64,000 nucleotides of DNA from Xestospongia bergquistia (lineage: Eukaryota; Porifera; Demospongiae; Haplosclerida; Petrosiidae): positions 191,001-255,000 of the forward strand of contig OZ014421.1 of assembly GCA_963965975.1 (NCBI GenBank), in the 5' to 3' direction. Positions within the stretch are counted from its first letter, which is position 1; every line of letters begins with the position of its first letter. The notes below the pieces were generated by a model, which had not been told where the DNA came from, searched no databases, and saw only the letters and a list, made by a program, of their open reading frames with translations. The translations under genes and the position numbers were made by a program. Positions 41,436-53,837 of this stretch are shown one piece after another.

Positions 41436-42844
41436 GCTCTGTAGTGGTTTTTAATAGTTTTCAATAGGTCTGTAATGTTTTGTAATAGTCTGTAATGTGT
41501 ATATATGACATGACTTTCAACAAGGAACCACTTCTGGCTAAACAATACATTTATAACCTTATTAGTGAAAAGGGACCATTGTTAAAGCATATACTTGTTA
41601 TGAATAGTTGTATATATTCACCAACTGTATGTATACAAAACCTGTTTATTGAGATGTTTTAGCAATAGTCCCTTTTCAGAGATCAGGTCACACATACACA
41701 CATATATAATATATGTTAATATTACATAATGTATTATGACAACTAATATAGTCTATTAATACATCTTTTACCATTTAATAACAATTAAAGTTAATATTAA
41801 TGATATTAGTTATATACTTCATTTAGTTCTAAATTCATTGATCTATATCAACTCTGTATACTAGAAGGACAGGTATATATATATATTATTATTGTTATAT
41901 GAGAACTCTATATTATAGCTTTGTTGGGCATTGTATATTGATGTCATTCTACTGAGTATTGATGGACCTCCTCTAGATGTTTGTCTACTAGCTATTGTAG
42001 CTGGTTTAAAAGATGGTTAGTTATTAAAATAAAATCTATTATCTGGACATTGGTTGGTTAAATTTGATTGATCTAATAATAGGAGCATACTCTTTTCATT
42101 GGGTACAGTACATAATATAACCATTTTATACCTGAAATATTGGGAGTGGTTGTTAATACACTAAAGTATTAGTATGGGACTAGAACAAGTGTCCTCAATT
42201 AAGAGGGTGTCCATTATAGGAGGTTCCACATTAGTACATGATATTTATTTTTAGTCAAGTTACCAACTGTTACTATTGAGTCAGAAAGTCCAGTGGTTTC
42301 CATGGCAACACAAACTCCACTACATTGCAGTTCACTACCTGTATCAGTCTCGTTTGCCATTCATCATAAGTGGGTGTGGTTACATTAGTAACTATATGAT
42401 ATGATATTGTCCTCCAGATGGTCTAGTCTCCTTGATCCTACAGGAGGTGAGATGTCGTTATGCTCTGGTTTAGTGAGTATTGTTGTCACTGACAACAATA
42501 TGTTAGCTGGGGTCTATAAACTAGGTAAGCCACACCCACTGACACACTAACTCTTTTAACTTGTGAATCTATCAGTACAATAGTTCATGATAATATAATA
42601 TTATGTAATAATAACATCATAAAATAAACTAACTAGTGTGGTCTATTGTAATCTTGTTTAATAACTAGTATTAATAACTATTTCATTCATTTGGTTAATA
42701 TTATTATTATTAATTATCTCTATTGTATTAGGGGGCATAGCATTAAATTATGAAGAGATAGAGAAATGTATTAAGATATCAAAGAAACAAGGAAAAGCTC
42801 TCAGTAAACTAATCACAACAACAATTAATAATATAATAAATTAA
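40397..42844 (+). CDS. EXOSC8: Exosome complex component RRP43 (5' exon not placed)
   Basis: RNase PH-fold ring subunit of the nuclear/cytoplasmic RNA exosome. Exons seen: 40397-40460, 40780-40853, 40899-40944, 40988-41087, 41827-41872, 41919-42015, 42255-42369, 42418-42524, 42732-42844, which join in frame to 253 aa. The first visible exon reads GLREDGRRIDQARTATINTG, matching the 'RPDGR..E.R' start of the family; GSISTANGSSLVKIGNTCAM and LCWALYIDVILLSIDGPPLD follow as in EXOSC8. About 15-25 N-terminal residues must come from an exon between 40202 and 40396 that I could not identify. Introns hold a 58-bp element, a long palindrome and TA repeats. Its last exon has been duplicated at 48592. 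Confidence 0.85.
40484..40765 (-). repeat. 58-bp tandem repeat element in EXOSC8 intron
   Basis: Four units in reverse orientation ending with AAAGGATGTCATTAATTCAT and a TAAGTGGTTCTATTATA-like terminus. Confidence 0.8.
41246..41397. repeat. Near-perfect palindrome with about 57-bp arms
   Basis: Left arm about 41246-41303 and right arm about 41340-41397 are inverted copies (shared core TTGCTATGTTGCTGTTACTC and its complement), with a spacer of about 36 bp that is itself partly palindromic. Would fold into a long hairpin in the EXOSC8 intron transcript. Followed by a (TA)n run to 41433. Could be a fold-back transposable element. Confidence 0.75.
42146..42234 (-). repeat. 58-bp family element, single unit
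   Basis: One unit with the family end GGTGTCCATTATAGGAGGTTCC; in the EXOSC8 intron before the exon at 42255. Confidence 0.75.
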
Positions 42845-42992
42845 CTATTATTATTCCAGTATATAATTATTAGTATGACCCTGTACTGTCTCTAATGACA
42901 GACAATATTATCAGTACTTGTTGTAACTATAACTTAACATGATAAATACAACGTGGACTATAATAGTCTAATATGACCAGCTCTTTTTATAG

Positions 42993-43187
42993 AGAGGAAC
43001 ATTTGTTTCCATGTGACCTATTAATGGTAAGTTATTGTTCAATGATCATTTTTAATTCTAGTGTCTTTAATATCAGCAAATGTTGGTTTATAATCCTGGG
43101 AAGAGAATGTCACCAAAGACTGCTATGCAACATCCTTATTTCAGTGATTTAGACAAGTCAGGTCTACCTGATACAGTACAATCTTAA
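42993..43187 (+). pseudogene. CDK C-terminal exon pair, fragment 1
   Basis: Two exon-like pieces (42993-43026 and 43077-43187) with intact GT/AG borders. They join to read EEHLFPCDLLM, then [20 protein letters not shown] and [16 protein letters not shown] plus stop, the C-terminal end of a CDK1/CDK2-like kinase. No upstream CDK exons exist between EXOSC8 and here, so it is a carried-along gene end rather than a gene. Similar pieces occur before each kelch-kinase copy. Confidence 0.7.
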
Positions 43188-43381
43188 GAACATATTATAA
43201 CATTAATATTTTATGTATCATTAACTGTATACTGTATTAACACACACTAATACATCTGAATGGAATAACTTATAATTATAAATAAACTTATAAGATTACT
43301 TGTTTTATGATGGACTTGTAAGTATTCAATTAAAATAACTGATAATTCATTATTAAGGGTCTATCTATTTTGAAAGAAAAG

Positions 43382-46300
43382 ATGGCTACATTTAGATCAG
43401 GTTTGACTACATTATTATAATAGTATCTATTGTTATGTGTGTGTGTGTTATGTTCTACAGATTATTATGTACCTACAAAGAGGAACCATCACTCCACAAA
43501 TATAGTGGGTGACTATCTCTACATGTGGGGTGGTAATATAAATGGTCTCCCTAAGGCACATGATAATGAAGTCAAATGGAGAATGACCTCTGTTGTTGAG
43601 ATATTTCACTTACCAACTGGAAAATGGGAACAACGACCTGCCAATGGAAAACCTCCACTGGGGGTCAACAGCTATGCTTCTACTGTTATTGGTAACAGGA
43701 TCTACTATTTTGGAGGACGTTGTAATCATGGCCAGTGTCGCCACAATAGTGTCAACTCATTAATAACAGATTCACTTACATGGAATGAACTGTTCCCAAC
43801 TAATCCAAGTATGGGTCCAATGATGAAGTCACACTGTGGAATGATATCACTTACATTCAGTAAAGTGCATTATCTACTGGTAGTTGGTGGTATTGGTCTA
43901 CATCCTACCTTTCTACAATCTGGTGCTCAGTATAGTGATGTTTATGGTGGTAATGTTCGTACTAATGAACACCACTATTATCAATTATCCAGTGGTAAGA
44001 AGATCAATATATCATGTTATCAATACATTATATATCAAGTACAATTTGTAACTGTATTTTAGGTAAGTGGATAACACCAGATGTTAATGGAGAATATCCA
44101 CCTCCTTGTAATGGCTTCACTCTTACATCACTACCAAATAACAGAGCTCTGTTATTTGGTGGTCTTACTCCTAATGGTTACGAAAACACTGTGTATATTG
44201 CTCAGTGTACAAAGACTGCAGTGGTGAGTACAATATGTATTAAGTTAAAGTATTTAGTTACTGTATAATATTGTGGAGTAATCAAGTTTAAAGTTTGATA
44301 TTATTAAATGAACTAAATTTATAGTATATAATGTCTTTATATTATTATTAGGAAGTGTGTTATTAATAAACAAGTGATTTATTGTTTGTTAATATTTCTT
44401 TAATCAACTTAGAGGTTATATTGATAACTGAAACATTCCTTTAGTCAACTATATAGTGATACCATATTTCATTGACTAAATGTCACTCTTGAATAGTAGC
44501 CTCCCTTTTTGTATATCAATGAAATTGATAATAACTTTGAATAAATACTGAAATGACTGGTTAACAAATTGTTTGTTGTTAAGTTGTTCTTTCTATAAAT
44601 AAAACAGGAAATTTAAAAAAAAAAGTTTTATCAGTCAGAAAATAGCTGTAGTTTGATACAGTCCTTAAACAATTGAGTTCACAAGTAATAAATAATAAAG
44701 ATAATAATAAAGGTAATAAAGACGGGGCGCCCTTTTATGTCAAAATTGGAAAATTTTCATGATATAATTAATAAGTTATTAAAATATATGGAAGCCTCAG
44801 ACGGACATTCCAATTTCAATATAACGGGGTTATACAGAGTTTTAATGTCCGTCCTCGACTTCCCCAAATAATAGATCTACAATATACAACCACCAAGCAC
44901 CTAATCTAACTGGAAACATCTTGCTGACACTCGATTCTAAGAGATGGCTTGTGATACTCGCAGTCCACGTTTTATTTAATAAAAAGTAAATCATAACATG
45001 CTAAAAGTAAATTGAATGTATTTAATTTTGACACAAATGGTGCTCTATAAATATTACCTTAAAACTTAAAGTTTAAATGTATTAATTATCAGGAATGTTC
45101 TAAACTACTTTTAAATCTAGAAACTTTAATAATTCACAATTATATTTTAAATAGTGACCTCAAATAGTAAATTTCCCTATTGTTGTTCAATATTAAAATA
45201 GATGTCCCAGGTCTTATTAAAGGAAATATTGTAACTAAATTAAAATCCACATAAACTATAAAATGAACAATATTCTTAAACATTTCCCAGTATACAGTAT
45301 TAATTACTGCTATGTTAATTGTATAATATGTTAACTTGAATATTATCTACCTAGCACTGGGAGAAGATAAGTGAACCACTTCTCAAATCAGTGAATTGGC
45401 CTCAGAGTAGATGTGCTCATGCTACCACTATTATCAGTGACCAACATGTGATGATGGTGGGTGGAATGGATCAAAACTTCATTAGTATTGGTGACAGCTG
45501 GTTATTTAACATTGATACAAAGACATGGACAAAGGTTAGTTACTAGTTATCATGTGACCTAACACTAACACAAAGTGAGTTAATGTCTATGATCTACAGT
45601 ATGAGGGGATATAATAAAGTGTGACTATTTGAACTTTGACCTCTGAAAATAACCCTCATCTATAGACAATTTCTAATTAATAATAGTTATTGTTTTTATG
45701 ACCTGGTTTTATACCTGTAGTCCTGACACTATAGTATGTTAACATTTATGATAGTATAGTCTATTGATATATCTGATTTGTTTATAGTTATAATTCAGTT
45801 ATTAAAGACTGTACATAAGTACTTATGTTCATGTTTTAAAGTATTGTAACATGTCAACTCTACCAGTTCATACAAAGTTATAGTCTGTTACTAGAGTACA
45901 TGTATCCACTGATGTTACATGTATAATGACTAGTTTTGTAGTAATATCATAACATCATTATTATAATGTCATATAGTACACTATATTCCATCTTATAGCT
46001 CAATATACCAGAACCATTGACTAAGAGATATAGCCACTCCCTCTCAGTATGGAATGTGTCACCTACCACTGTATGGGTAGTACAATTTGGAGGATATAAA
46101 GATTTTAGTAAACTCAATGATACTACAGTGATAGAACTTAGTAAGTACTGTCTATTGATGATAGTATTTGTTATATAGTACACACACACATTATCAGTAT
46201 TATCACAGTATGATATAGGAGTATTGACACATTAACTGTTTATATTACAAACTAGTCTCATAAATCAATACTATTGTAACATACTATATCTCTCACTGTA

Positions 46301-47611
46301 GTATGTAATGATGACCAGTGGACTGTAGGAGATGGAAAAACTAACCTGACATTTACTGAAGAATATCAACTAAAGCTACAACAGAAGAGACATGGACAAC
46401 CTCAACTTACTGTCCAATCTTCTACACGTCTTCAACCTTCTTCTTCATCACATGAAGATTTACAAGAGAAAGATAGAGAAATTCAACGTTTAACACGACA
46501 ACTTGAAGTTACCAACAAAGAGCTACAAGATACCAAACAACAGCAGATAGATGTGACAAGAGCTCTTCAAGAGGACCTTCAAACCAAAAAAAGACAATTA
46601 CATCAACTACATCAAGAACTTCAAGAGAAACAACAAACTCAAGCTACACTTCAACGTGAACTAAGAGATCATGAAAATAGAGAAAGATTACTTCAACAGC
46701 AACTACAAGATCAAGACAAGAGAGAAAGACAACTATGTCGAGAACGTGATAATTTTCGCCAACAATATCAGAACTCAACCACTGCTCTTCAACAATCACG
46801 TCAAGCTTATGCCACTCTTCAACAACAATTTCTACAGTTGCAACAACAGTCTCACTGGGTAGTGAGGAAAGAGGAGATTGAGATGACTGAGGAGATCCTT
46901 GGGAAAGGAGGTTGGGGAGAAATCAAGGTGGCTAAATTTCGTGGCCTTAGAGTAGCTGCCAAATGTCTATATGACACTATCCTGTCACCATATAACATAT
47001 CAGTTTTTACACGAGAAATGGAGATAGCTGCTCTAGTACGTCATCCCAATCTCCTTCAGTTCATAGGAGCCACTCGAGTGGGTACTCCTATCATCCTCTC
47101 AGAATTAATCCCAACTAGTCTTCGTAAAGAGCTAGAAGCTGGTCCTCTAGCCTATCCTGCTGTTCTGACTATCAGTCAAGATATAGCCTGTGGTCTCAAC
47201 TATCTCCACCTCTTTAAACCAGACCCTATACTACATAGAGATGTCAGCACTGCTAATGTCCTTCTTACATATGGTCAATGCAGTTGGAGAGCCAAGGTAT
47301 CAGACTATGGTTCAGCTAATCTTCAATCAATGATTGGTCGTACAGTCAATCCAGGTAATCCAGTTTATTCTGCTCCAGAAGCTGGTATACCAAGAGACCA
47401 TTCTCCTGCAATGGATGTTTACAGTTATGGTGTTGTCTTGATTGAAATGATGATCTGTCGTATTCCTGAGGTAGCTCAGAGACAACTTCATATTAACGCT
47501 ATTCGACGACCAATGTTTAAAGTGCTTATTGAGAGATGCTTAAAGGAGAATCGTCGAGAACGTCCAACAATGTCAGAGATCATAACAGACCTCAATGACA
47601 CAATTGGCTAG
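43382..47611 (+). CDS. Kelch / coiled-coil / TKL kinase, copy 1
   Basis: Six exons: 43382-43400, 43461-43994, 44063-44223, 45355-45534, 45999-46140, 46302-47611; 781 aa. Residues about 8-345 form a kelch propeller (blades marked by HSTNIVGDYLYMWGG, YASTVIGNRIYYFGG, LPNNRALLFGG, HATTIISDQHVMMVGG, then VSPTTVWVVQFGG). About 385-530 is a Gln-rich coiled coil. About 537-781 is a protein kinase: glycine loop GKGGWGE from 546, Lys566 in VAAK, Glu in REMEIA, HRDVSTANVLL with Asp659, DYG (in place of DFG) with Asp680, and SAPE ending at Glu705. All catalytic residues are present, so activity is expected. No signal peptide or membrane span, hence cytosolic. TKL assignment is from overall motif style. 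First of four tandem copies; intron 3 has an extra insert. Confidence 0.88.
44700..45060. other. Insert in intron 3 of kelch-kinase copy 1
   Basis: About 350 bp not found in the matching introns of copies 2-4 and locally GC-richer. Includes an imperfect hairpin at 44791-44863 whose arms share GACGGACATT and its complement. No family recognised. Confidence 0.45.
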
Positions 47612-47737
47612 GCAATGATATAGTGCATGTGCTAATTATAATAGTGAGTTTGCTTTTTAGTAGTTTAGCTATTATTTAAGATACGATTATTATAATAATA
47701 TTACCATATTTGGAAATGTTGTGTTGTAATTGTACCA

Positions 47738-47954
47738 AAAGACCATTCTCCTGCAATGGATGTTTACAGTTATGGTGTTGTCTTGATTGAAATGATGATT
47801 TGTCGTATTCCTGAGGTAGCTCAGAGACAACTTCATATTAACAGTATTAGACGATTATCGTTTAAAGCTCTTATTGAATGATGTTTGAAAGAGAATCGTA
47901 GAGAACATCCAACAATGTCAGAGATCATAACAAACTTCAATGAAACCATTTAAT
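47738..47954 (+). pseudogene. Kelch-kinase C-terminal fragment
   Basis: Matches the last 70 codons of the copy 1/copy 2 kinase domain (DHSPAMDVYSYGVVLIEMMI onward to the stop) but has an internal TGA about 26 codons before the end and no upstream part. Closer to copy 2 in its 3' part. A remnant of another unit or of an unequal crossover. Confidence 0.75.
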
Positions 47955-48145
47955 AGTATACAATAATATAGTGTGTGTTATAATTTTAGTAGTAAGGTTA
48001 TTATAATAGTTAGTTTAGTTATTGTATTTAGTTATTTAGTTGTTGTAGAAGATAATATCTTCTTGTGGAGGGTAATTCATTATTGAATGAACAATAATAA
48101 TTTTAATCACAATAATTTAATATAATTAATAAAGTGGCCAGCACT

Positions 48146-48370
48146 TTATATATTTAACAGTTTCCAAAAACATGCAGTTTTATTAGTACTAGTAGTTGCT
48201 ATAACTTGACCTGATGAGTGCCATCGTGACTGGATGACTTTACTATCAAGATGACTCAATACTGACCATTTATAACAATTACTATTAGTAATACATATTG
48301 TACCATCATAAGAACTAGACAATAGCCAATGTCCACAAGGAGAATATAGTAATGAATGACAGTTTTCTTT
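48146..48370 (-). pseudogene. WD40-repeat C-terminal exon fragment
   Basis: On the minus strand a frame of about 74 codons reads CHSLLYSPCGHWLLSSSYDG, then HLDSKVIQSRWHSSGQVIAT, then TNKTACFWKLLNI and stop: two WD40 blades with their W-D-type ends. A stop lies directly upstream and I find no clear acceptor; a further piece (IGSLKGLSCAIHS) lies at about 48415-48460 on the same strand. Either the last exons of an unrecognised WD40 gene or, more likely, a fragment. Confidence 0.55.
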
Positions 48371-48591
48371 ATTTTAATTATAACTTCTACCATGATATGA
48401 ATATGTTAGTTAGAATGTATTGCACAAGATAAACCTTTCAAAGATCCTATCCTTAACTTGTAAATTTAACAGTTCAAAACAATATTATGTCATAACAAAC
48501 TAGAGTTATCTATTGTAACCTTGTTTAATAACTAGTATTAATAACTATTATTTGGTTAATATTATTATTGTTAATTATTTCTATTATATTA

Positions 48592-48704
48592 GGGGGCATA
48601 GCATTAAATTATGAAGAGATAGAGAAATGTATTAAGATATCAAAGAAACAAGGAAAAGATCTCAGTAAACTAATCACAACAACAATTAATAATATAATAA
48701 ATTA
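48592..48704 (+). pseudogene. Duplicated last exon of EXOSC8
   Basis: Copy of 42732-42844 with one base change seen (GGAAAAGATCTC for GGAAAAGCTCTC), preceded by the same intron end and AG acceptor. It marks the left edge of the duplicated segment that carries kelch-kinase copy 2. Confidence 0.85.
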
Positions 48705-48849
48705 ACTATTATTATTCCAGTAAATAACAATATATACGACCATTTACTTAAAAGTCTCTAATAACAGGCAATATTATCAGTATTTGTTGTAACTATAACT
48801 TAACATGATAAATACAATGTGGACTATAATAGTCTGATAAGACCAGTTA

Positions 48850-49045
48850 GAGAGGAACATTTGTTTCCATCTGACCTATTAATGGTAAGCTATTGTTCAC
48901 TTATCATTTTTAATTCTAGTGTCTTTAATATCAGCAAATGTTGCTTTATAATCCTGGGAAGAGAATGTCAGCAAAGACTGCTATACAACATCCTTATTTC
49001 AGTGATTTAGACAAGTCAGGTCTACCCGATACAATACAGTCTTAA
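48850..49045 (+). pseudogene. CDK C-terminal exon pair, fragment 2
   Basis: Same two pieces as at 42993-43187 (here about 48850-48884 and 48935-49045), reading [20 protein letters not shown] and [11 protein letters not shown]. Confidence 0.7.
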
Positions 49046-49208
49046 GAACATATTATAACATTAATATTTTATGTATCATTAACTGTATACTGTATTAACA
49101 CACACTAATACATCTGAATGGAATAACTTATAATAAATAAAATAAATTGTTTAGTATTCAATTAAAATAACTGAAAGCTTATTGTGTGTGTCTATTTTGA
49201 AAGAAAAG

Positions 49209-49755
49209 CTGGCTACATCTAGATCAGGTTTGACTACATTATTATAATAGTTATCTATTGTTATGTGTGTGTGTTCTACAGATTATTATGTACCTACAAA
49301 GAGGTCATATCACTCCACACATATAGTGGGTGACTACCTCTACATGTGGGGTGGTAATATAGATGGTCTCCCTAGAGTACATGATAATGAAGTCAAACAG
49401 AAAATGACCTCTGTTATTGAATTATTTCACTTACCTACTGGTTGGTGGGAACAACGACCTACTAATGGAAAACCTCCACTGGGTGTCATTGGCTATGCCT
49501 CCACTGTTATCAGTAACAGGATCTACTATTTTGGAGGCTATTGTAATCATGACCAGTGTCGTCACAATAGTCTGAACTCATTAATAACAGATTCACTTAC
49601 ATGGAATAAACTGTTCCCAACTAATCCAAGTATGGGTCCAATGATGAAGTCACACTGTGGGATGATATCTCTTACAATCAATAAAGTGGATTATCTACTG
49701 GTAGTTGGTGGTATTGGTCCACGTCCTACCTCTCCACAACCTGGTGCTCAGTATA
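49209..49755 (+). pseudogene. Truncated kelch-kinase copy (exons 1-2 only)
   Basis: Exon 1 at 49209-49227 reads CTG where intact copies have ATG; exon 2 (49282 onward) encodes the first kelch blades (KRSYHSTHIVGDYLYMWGG to VVGGIGPRPTSPQPGAQYN) and then breaks off into upstream flank sequence that starts the next unit. No coiled coil or kinase. A product of unequal exchange between units. Confidence 0.8.
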
Positions 49756-49860
49756 ATCTAAGATTACTTGTTTTACGATGGAACTTGTAAGTAGAGAGTT
49801 GTCCTCAATTATAATAACTGAGAGCTCATTATTAAGGGCGTGTCTAATTTGAAAGAAAAG

Positions 49861-52800
49861 CTGGCTACATCTAGATCAGGTTTGACTACATTATTATAAT
49901 AGTTATCTATTGTTATGTGTGTGTGTGTGTCATGTTCTACAGATTATTATGTACCTACAAAGAGGTATGATCACTCCACACATATAGTGGGTGACTACCT
50001 CTACATGTGGGGTGGTAATATAGATGGTCTCCCTAGAGTACATGATAATGAAGTCAAACAGAGGATGACCTCTGTTATTGAGGTATTTCACTTACCAACT
50101 GGTAGATGGGAGCAACAACCTACTAATGGAAAACCTCCACTGGGTGTCTTGGGCTATGCCTCTATTGTTATCAGTAACAGGATCTACTATTTTGGAGGAC
50201 GTTGTAATCATGGCCAGTGTCGTCACAATAGTGTCAATTCATTAATAACAGATTCACTTACATGGAATGAACTGTTCCCAACTAATCCAAGTATGGGTCC
50301 AATGATGAAGTCACACTGTGGGATGATATCACTTACATTCAATAAAGTGGATTATCTACTGGTAGTTGGTGGATATGGTCCACGTCCTACCTCTCCACAA
50401 TCTGGTACTCAGTATAATATGTGTCTTGATTATGTTCGTACTAATGAACACCACTATTATCGTTTATCCAGTGGTAAGATCAATATATCATGTTATCAAA
50501 TACATTATATATCAAGTACAATTTTATAACTGTTTGTATTGCAGGTCAGTGGATAATACCAGAAATTACTGGAGAATGTCCACCTCCTTGTAGTAACTTC
50601 ACTCTTACATCACTACCTAATAACAGAGCTCTGTTATTTGGTGGTAGGACTCCTAATGGTTCTATTAACACTGTGTATATTGCTCAGTGTACAAAGACTG
50701 CAGTGGTGAGTACAATATGTATTAAGTTAAAGTATTTAGTTACTGTATAATATTGTGGAGTAATCAAGTTTAAAGTTTGATATTATTAAATGAACTAAAT
50801 TTATAGTATATAATGTCTTTATATTATTATTAGGAACTGTTTTGTTAACAAGTGCTTCATTGTTTATTAATATTTCTTTAATCAACTTAGAGGTTATACT
50901 GATAACTGAAACATTCCTTTAGTCAACTATATAGTGATACCATATTTCATTGACTAAATGTCACTCTTGAATAGTAGCCTCCCTTTTTGTATATGAGTGG
51001 AATTGATGATGAGCTTGAATAAATGATACAATGACTGCTTAACAAAATTGTCTATTGATAATTTATAATTGATTATTAATATTAATATTATATATATAAT
51101 AATAATATATATAATATTATATTAATTAATATTAAGTTGTTCTGTTAAGTGAAAAACACAAAAAAAGATAATTTTTATTTTTTAAAAATGTTTATTCAGT
51201 CAGGAAATAACTGTAGTTTGATAAAGTCCTTAAACAAATGAGTTCACAATGAGGTAATATTTGTTTAAAATTTCTGTCAATGCTTGATCTATCATTTACT
51301 AACTGATACACAAAGTTTAAAGCTATTGTTTATCAGGAATGTTCAGAATCACTTCTAACTCTACGAACTTTAATAATTCACAATTATATTTTAAATAGTG
51401 ACCTCAAATAGTAAATTTCCCTATTGTTGTTCAATATTAAAATAGATGTCCCAGGTCTTATTAAAGGAAATATTGTAACTAAATTAAAATCCACATAAAC
51501 TATAAAATGAACAATATTCTTAAACATTTCCCAGTATACAGTATTAATTACATCTATGTTAATTGTATAATATGTTAACTTGAATATTATCTACCCAGCA
51601 CTGGGAGAAGATAAGTGAACCACTTCACAAATCAGTGAATTGGCCTCGGAGTAGATGGGGTCATGCTACCATTATTATTAGTGACCTACATGTGATGATG
51701 GTGGGTACATATGACAGCTGGTTATTTAACATTGATACAAAGACATGGACAAAGGTTAGTTACTAGTTATCATGTGACCTAACACTAACACAAAGTGAGT
51801 TAATGTCTATGATCTACAATATGAGGGGATATAATAAAGTGTGACTATTTGAACTTTGACCTCTGAAAATAACCCTTATCTATAGAAAATTTCTAATTAA
51901 TAATAGTTATTGTTTTTATGACCTGGTTTTATACCTGTAGTCCTGACACTATAGTATGTTAACATTTATGATAGTATAGTCTATTGATATATCTGATTTG
52001 TTTATAGTTATAATTCAGTTATTAAAGACTGTACATAAGTACTTATGTTCATGTTTTAAAGTATTGTAACATGTCAACTCTACCAGTTCATACAAAGTTA
52101 TAGTCTGTTACTAGAGTACATGTATCCACTGATGTTACATGTATAATGACTAGTTTTGTAGTAATATCATAACATCATTATTATAATGTCATATAGTACA
52201 CTATATTCCATCTTATAGCTCAATATACCAGAGTCAGTGACTAAGAGATATGACCTCTCCCTATCATTATGGAATGTGTCACCTACCACTGTATGGGTAG
52301 TACAATTTGGTGGATGTTGTAATGGTAATCTCAATGATACTACAGTGATAGAACTTAGTAAGTACTGTCTATTGATGATAGTATTTGTTATATAGTACAC
52401 ACACACATTATCAGTATTATCACAGTATGATATAGGAGTATTGACACACTAACTGTTTATATTACAAACTAGTCTCATAACTCAATACTATTGTAACATA
52501 CTATATCTCTCACTGTAGTATGTAATGATGACCAGTGGACTGTAGGAGATGTAATAACTAACCTGACATCTACTGAAGAATATCAACTTAAGCTACGAGA
52601 GAAGAGACATGGACTGTCTCAACTTACTGTCCAATCTTCTACACGTCTTCAACCTTCATCTTCATCATGTCAAGAATTACAAGAGAAAGATAGAGAAATT
52701 CAATGTTTAACACAACAACTTGAAGTTACAAACAAAGAGCTACAAGATACCAAGCAACAGCAGATAGATATAACAAGAGCTCTTCAAGAGGACCTTCAAA

Positions 52801-53837
52801 GAAAAGAAAGACAACTACATCAACTACATCAAGAACTTCAAGAGAAACAACAAACTCAAGTTATACTTCAACAAGAGTTACAAGATAGTCAAGAGAGAGA
52901 AAGAGTACTATGTCAAGAGTGTGATGACCTTCACCAAGAACATGATGATTATCGTCAACAACGTGACAATATTGAACAAGATCTTCGTCAACAACTCCAA
53001 GAGTCAACCACTGCTCTTCAACAAAGACAAAATACTATAGCCACTCTTCAACAACAAGTTCAACAGTTACAAGAACAGTCTCACTGGGTGGTGAGGAAGG
53101 AGGAGATTGAGATGACTGAGGAGATTCTTGGGAAAGGAGGTTGGGGAGAAGTCAAGGTGGCTAAATTTCGTGGCCTCAGAGTGGCTGCCAAATGTCTTCA
53201 TGAAGTTATCCTGTCACCATATAACATATCAGTTTTTACACGAGAAATGGAGATTGCTGCTCGAGTACGTCATCCTAATCTCCTTCAGTTCATAGGAGCC
53301 ACTAAAGTGGGTGGTCCTATCATCCTCTCAGAACTAATGCCAACTAGTCTTTGCAAAGAGCTAGAAGCTGCTCCTCTACCCTATCCTGCTGTTCTGACTA
53401 TCAGTCAAGATATAGCCTGTGGTCTCAACTATCTCCACCTCTTTAAACCAGACCCTATACTACATAGAGATGTCAGCACTGCTAATGTCCTTCTGCAGTT
53501 AATTGGTAGCAGTTGGAGAGCCAAGGTATCAGACTATGGTTCAGCTAATCTTCAACCAATGATTGGTCGTACAGTCAATCCAGGTAATCCAGTTTATTCT
53601 GCTCCAGAAGCTGGTGTACCAAGAGACCATTCTCCTGCAATGGATGTTTACAGTTATGGTGTTGTCTTGATTGAAATGATGATCTGTCGTATTCCTGAGA
53701 TAGCTCAGAGACAACTTCATATTAACAGTATTAGACGACCAATGTTTAAAGCTCTTGTTGAGCAATGTTTGAAAGAGAATCGTAGAGAACGTCCGACAAT
53801 GTCAGAGATCCTAACATACTTCAGTGAAACCATTTAA
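49861..53837 (+). CDS. Kelch / coiled-coil / TKL kinase, copy 2 (start codon altered)
   Basis: Exons 49861-49879, 49943-50473, 50545-50705, 51599-51754, 52219-52357, 52519-53837, all in frame, 774 codons if exon 1 is used. Exon 1 begins CTG instead of ATG, so translation must start elsewhere or at CTG, or the gene is silent; the rest is open to the end. Kelch part as in copy 1 with different loop residues (KRYDHS, SRWGHA, FGGRTPNG), and blade 4 lacks the usual Gly-Gly, reading MMVGTYDSW. Coiled coil of similar length. Kinase: GKGGWGEVKVAKF, VAAKCLHE, HRDVSTANVLL, DYG, SAPE, with the copy 1-type C-lobe. Confidence 0.78.

Noticed and set aside
49263-49790. A separate short kelch-only gene
   Set aside because: It stops at a junction into repeated upstream flank, has no ATG in exon 1, and lacks the later exons, so it is a truncated duplicate.
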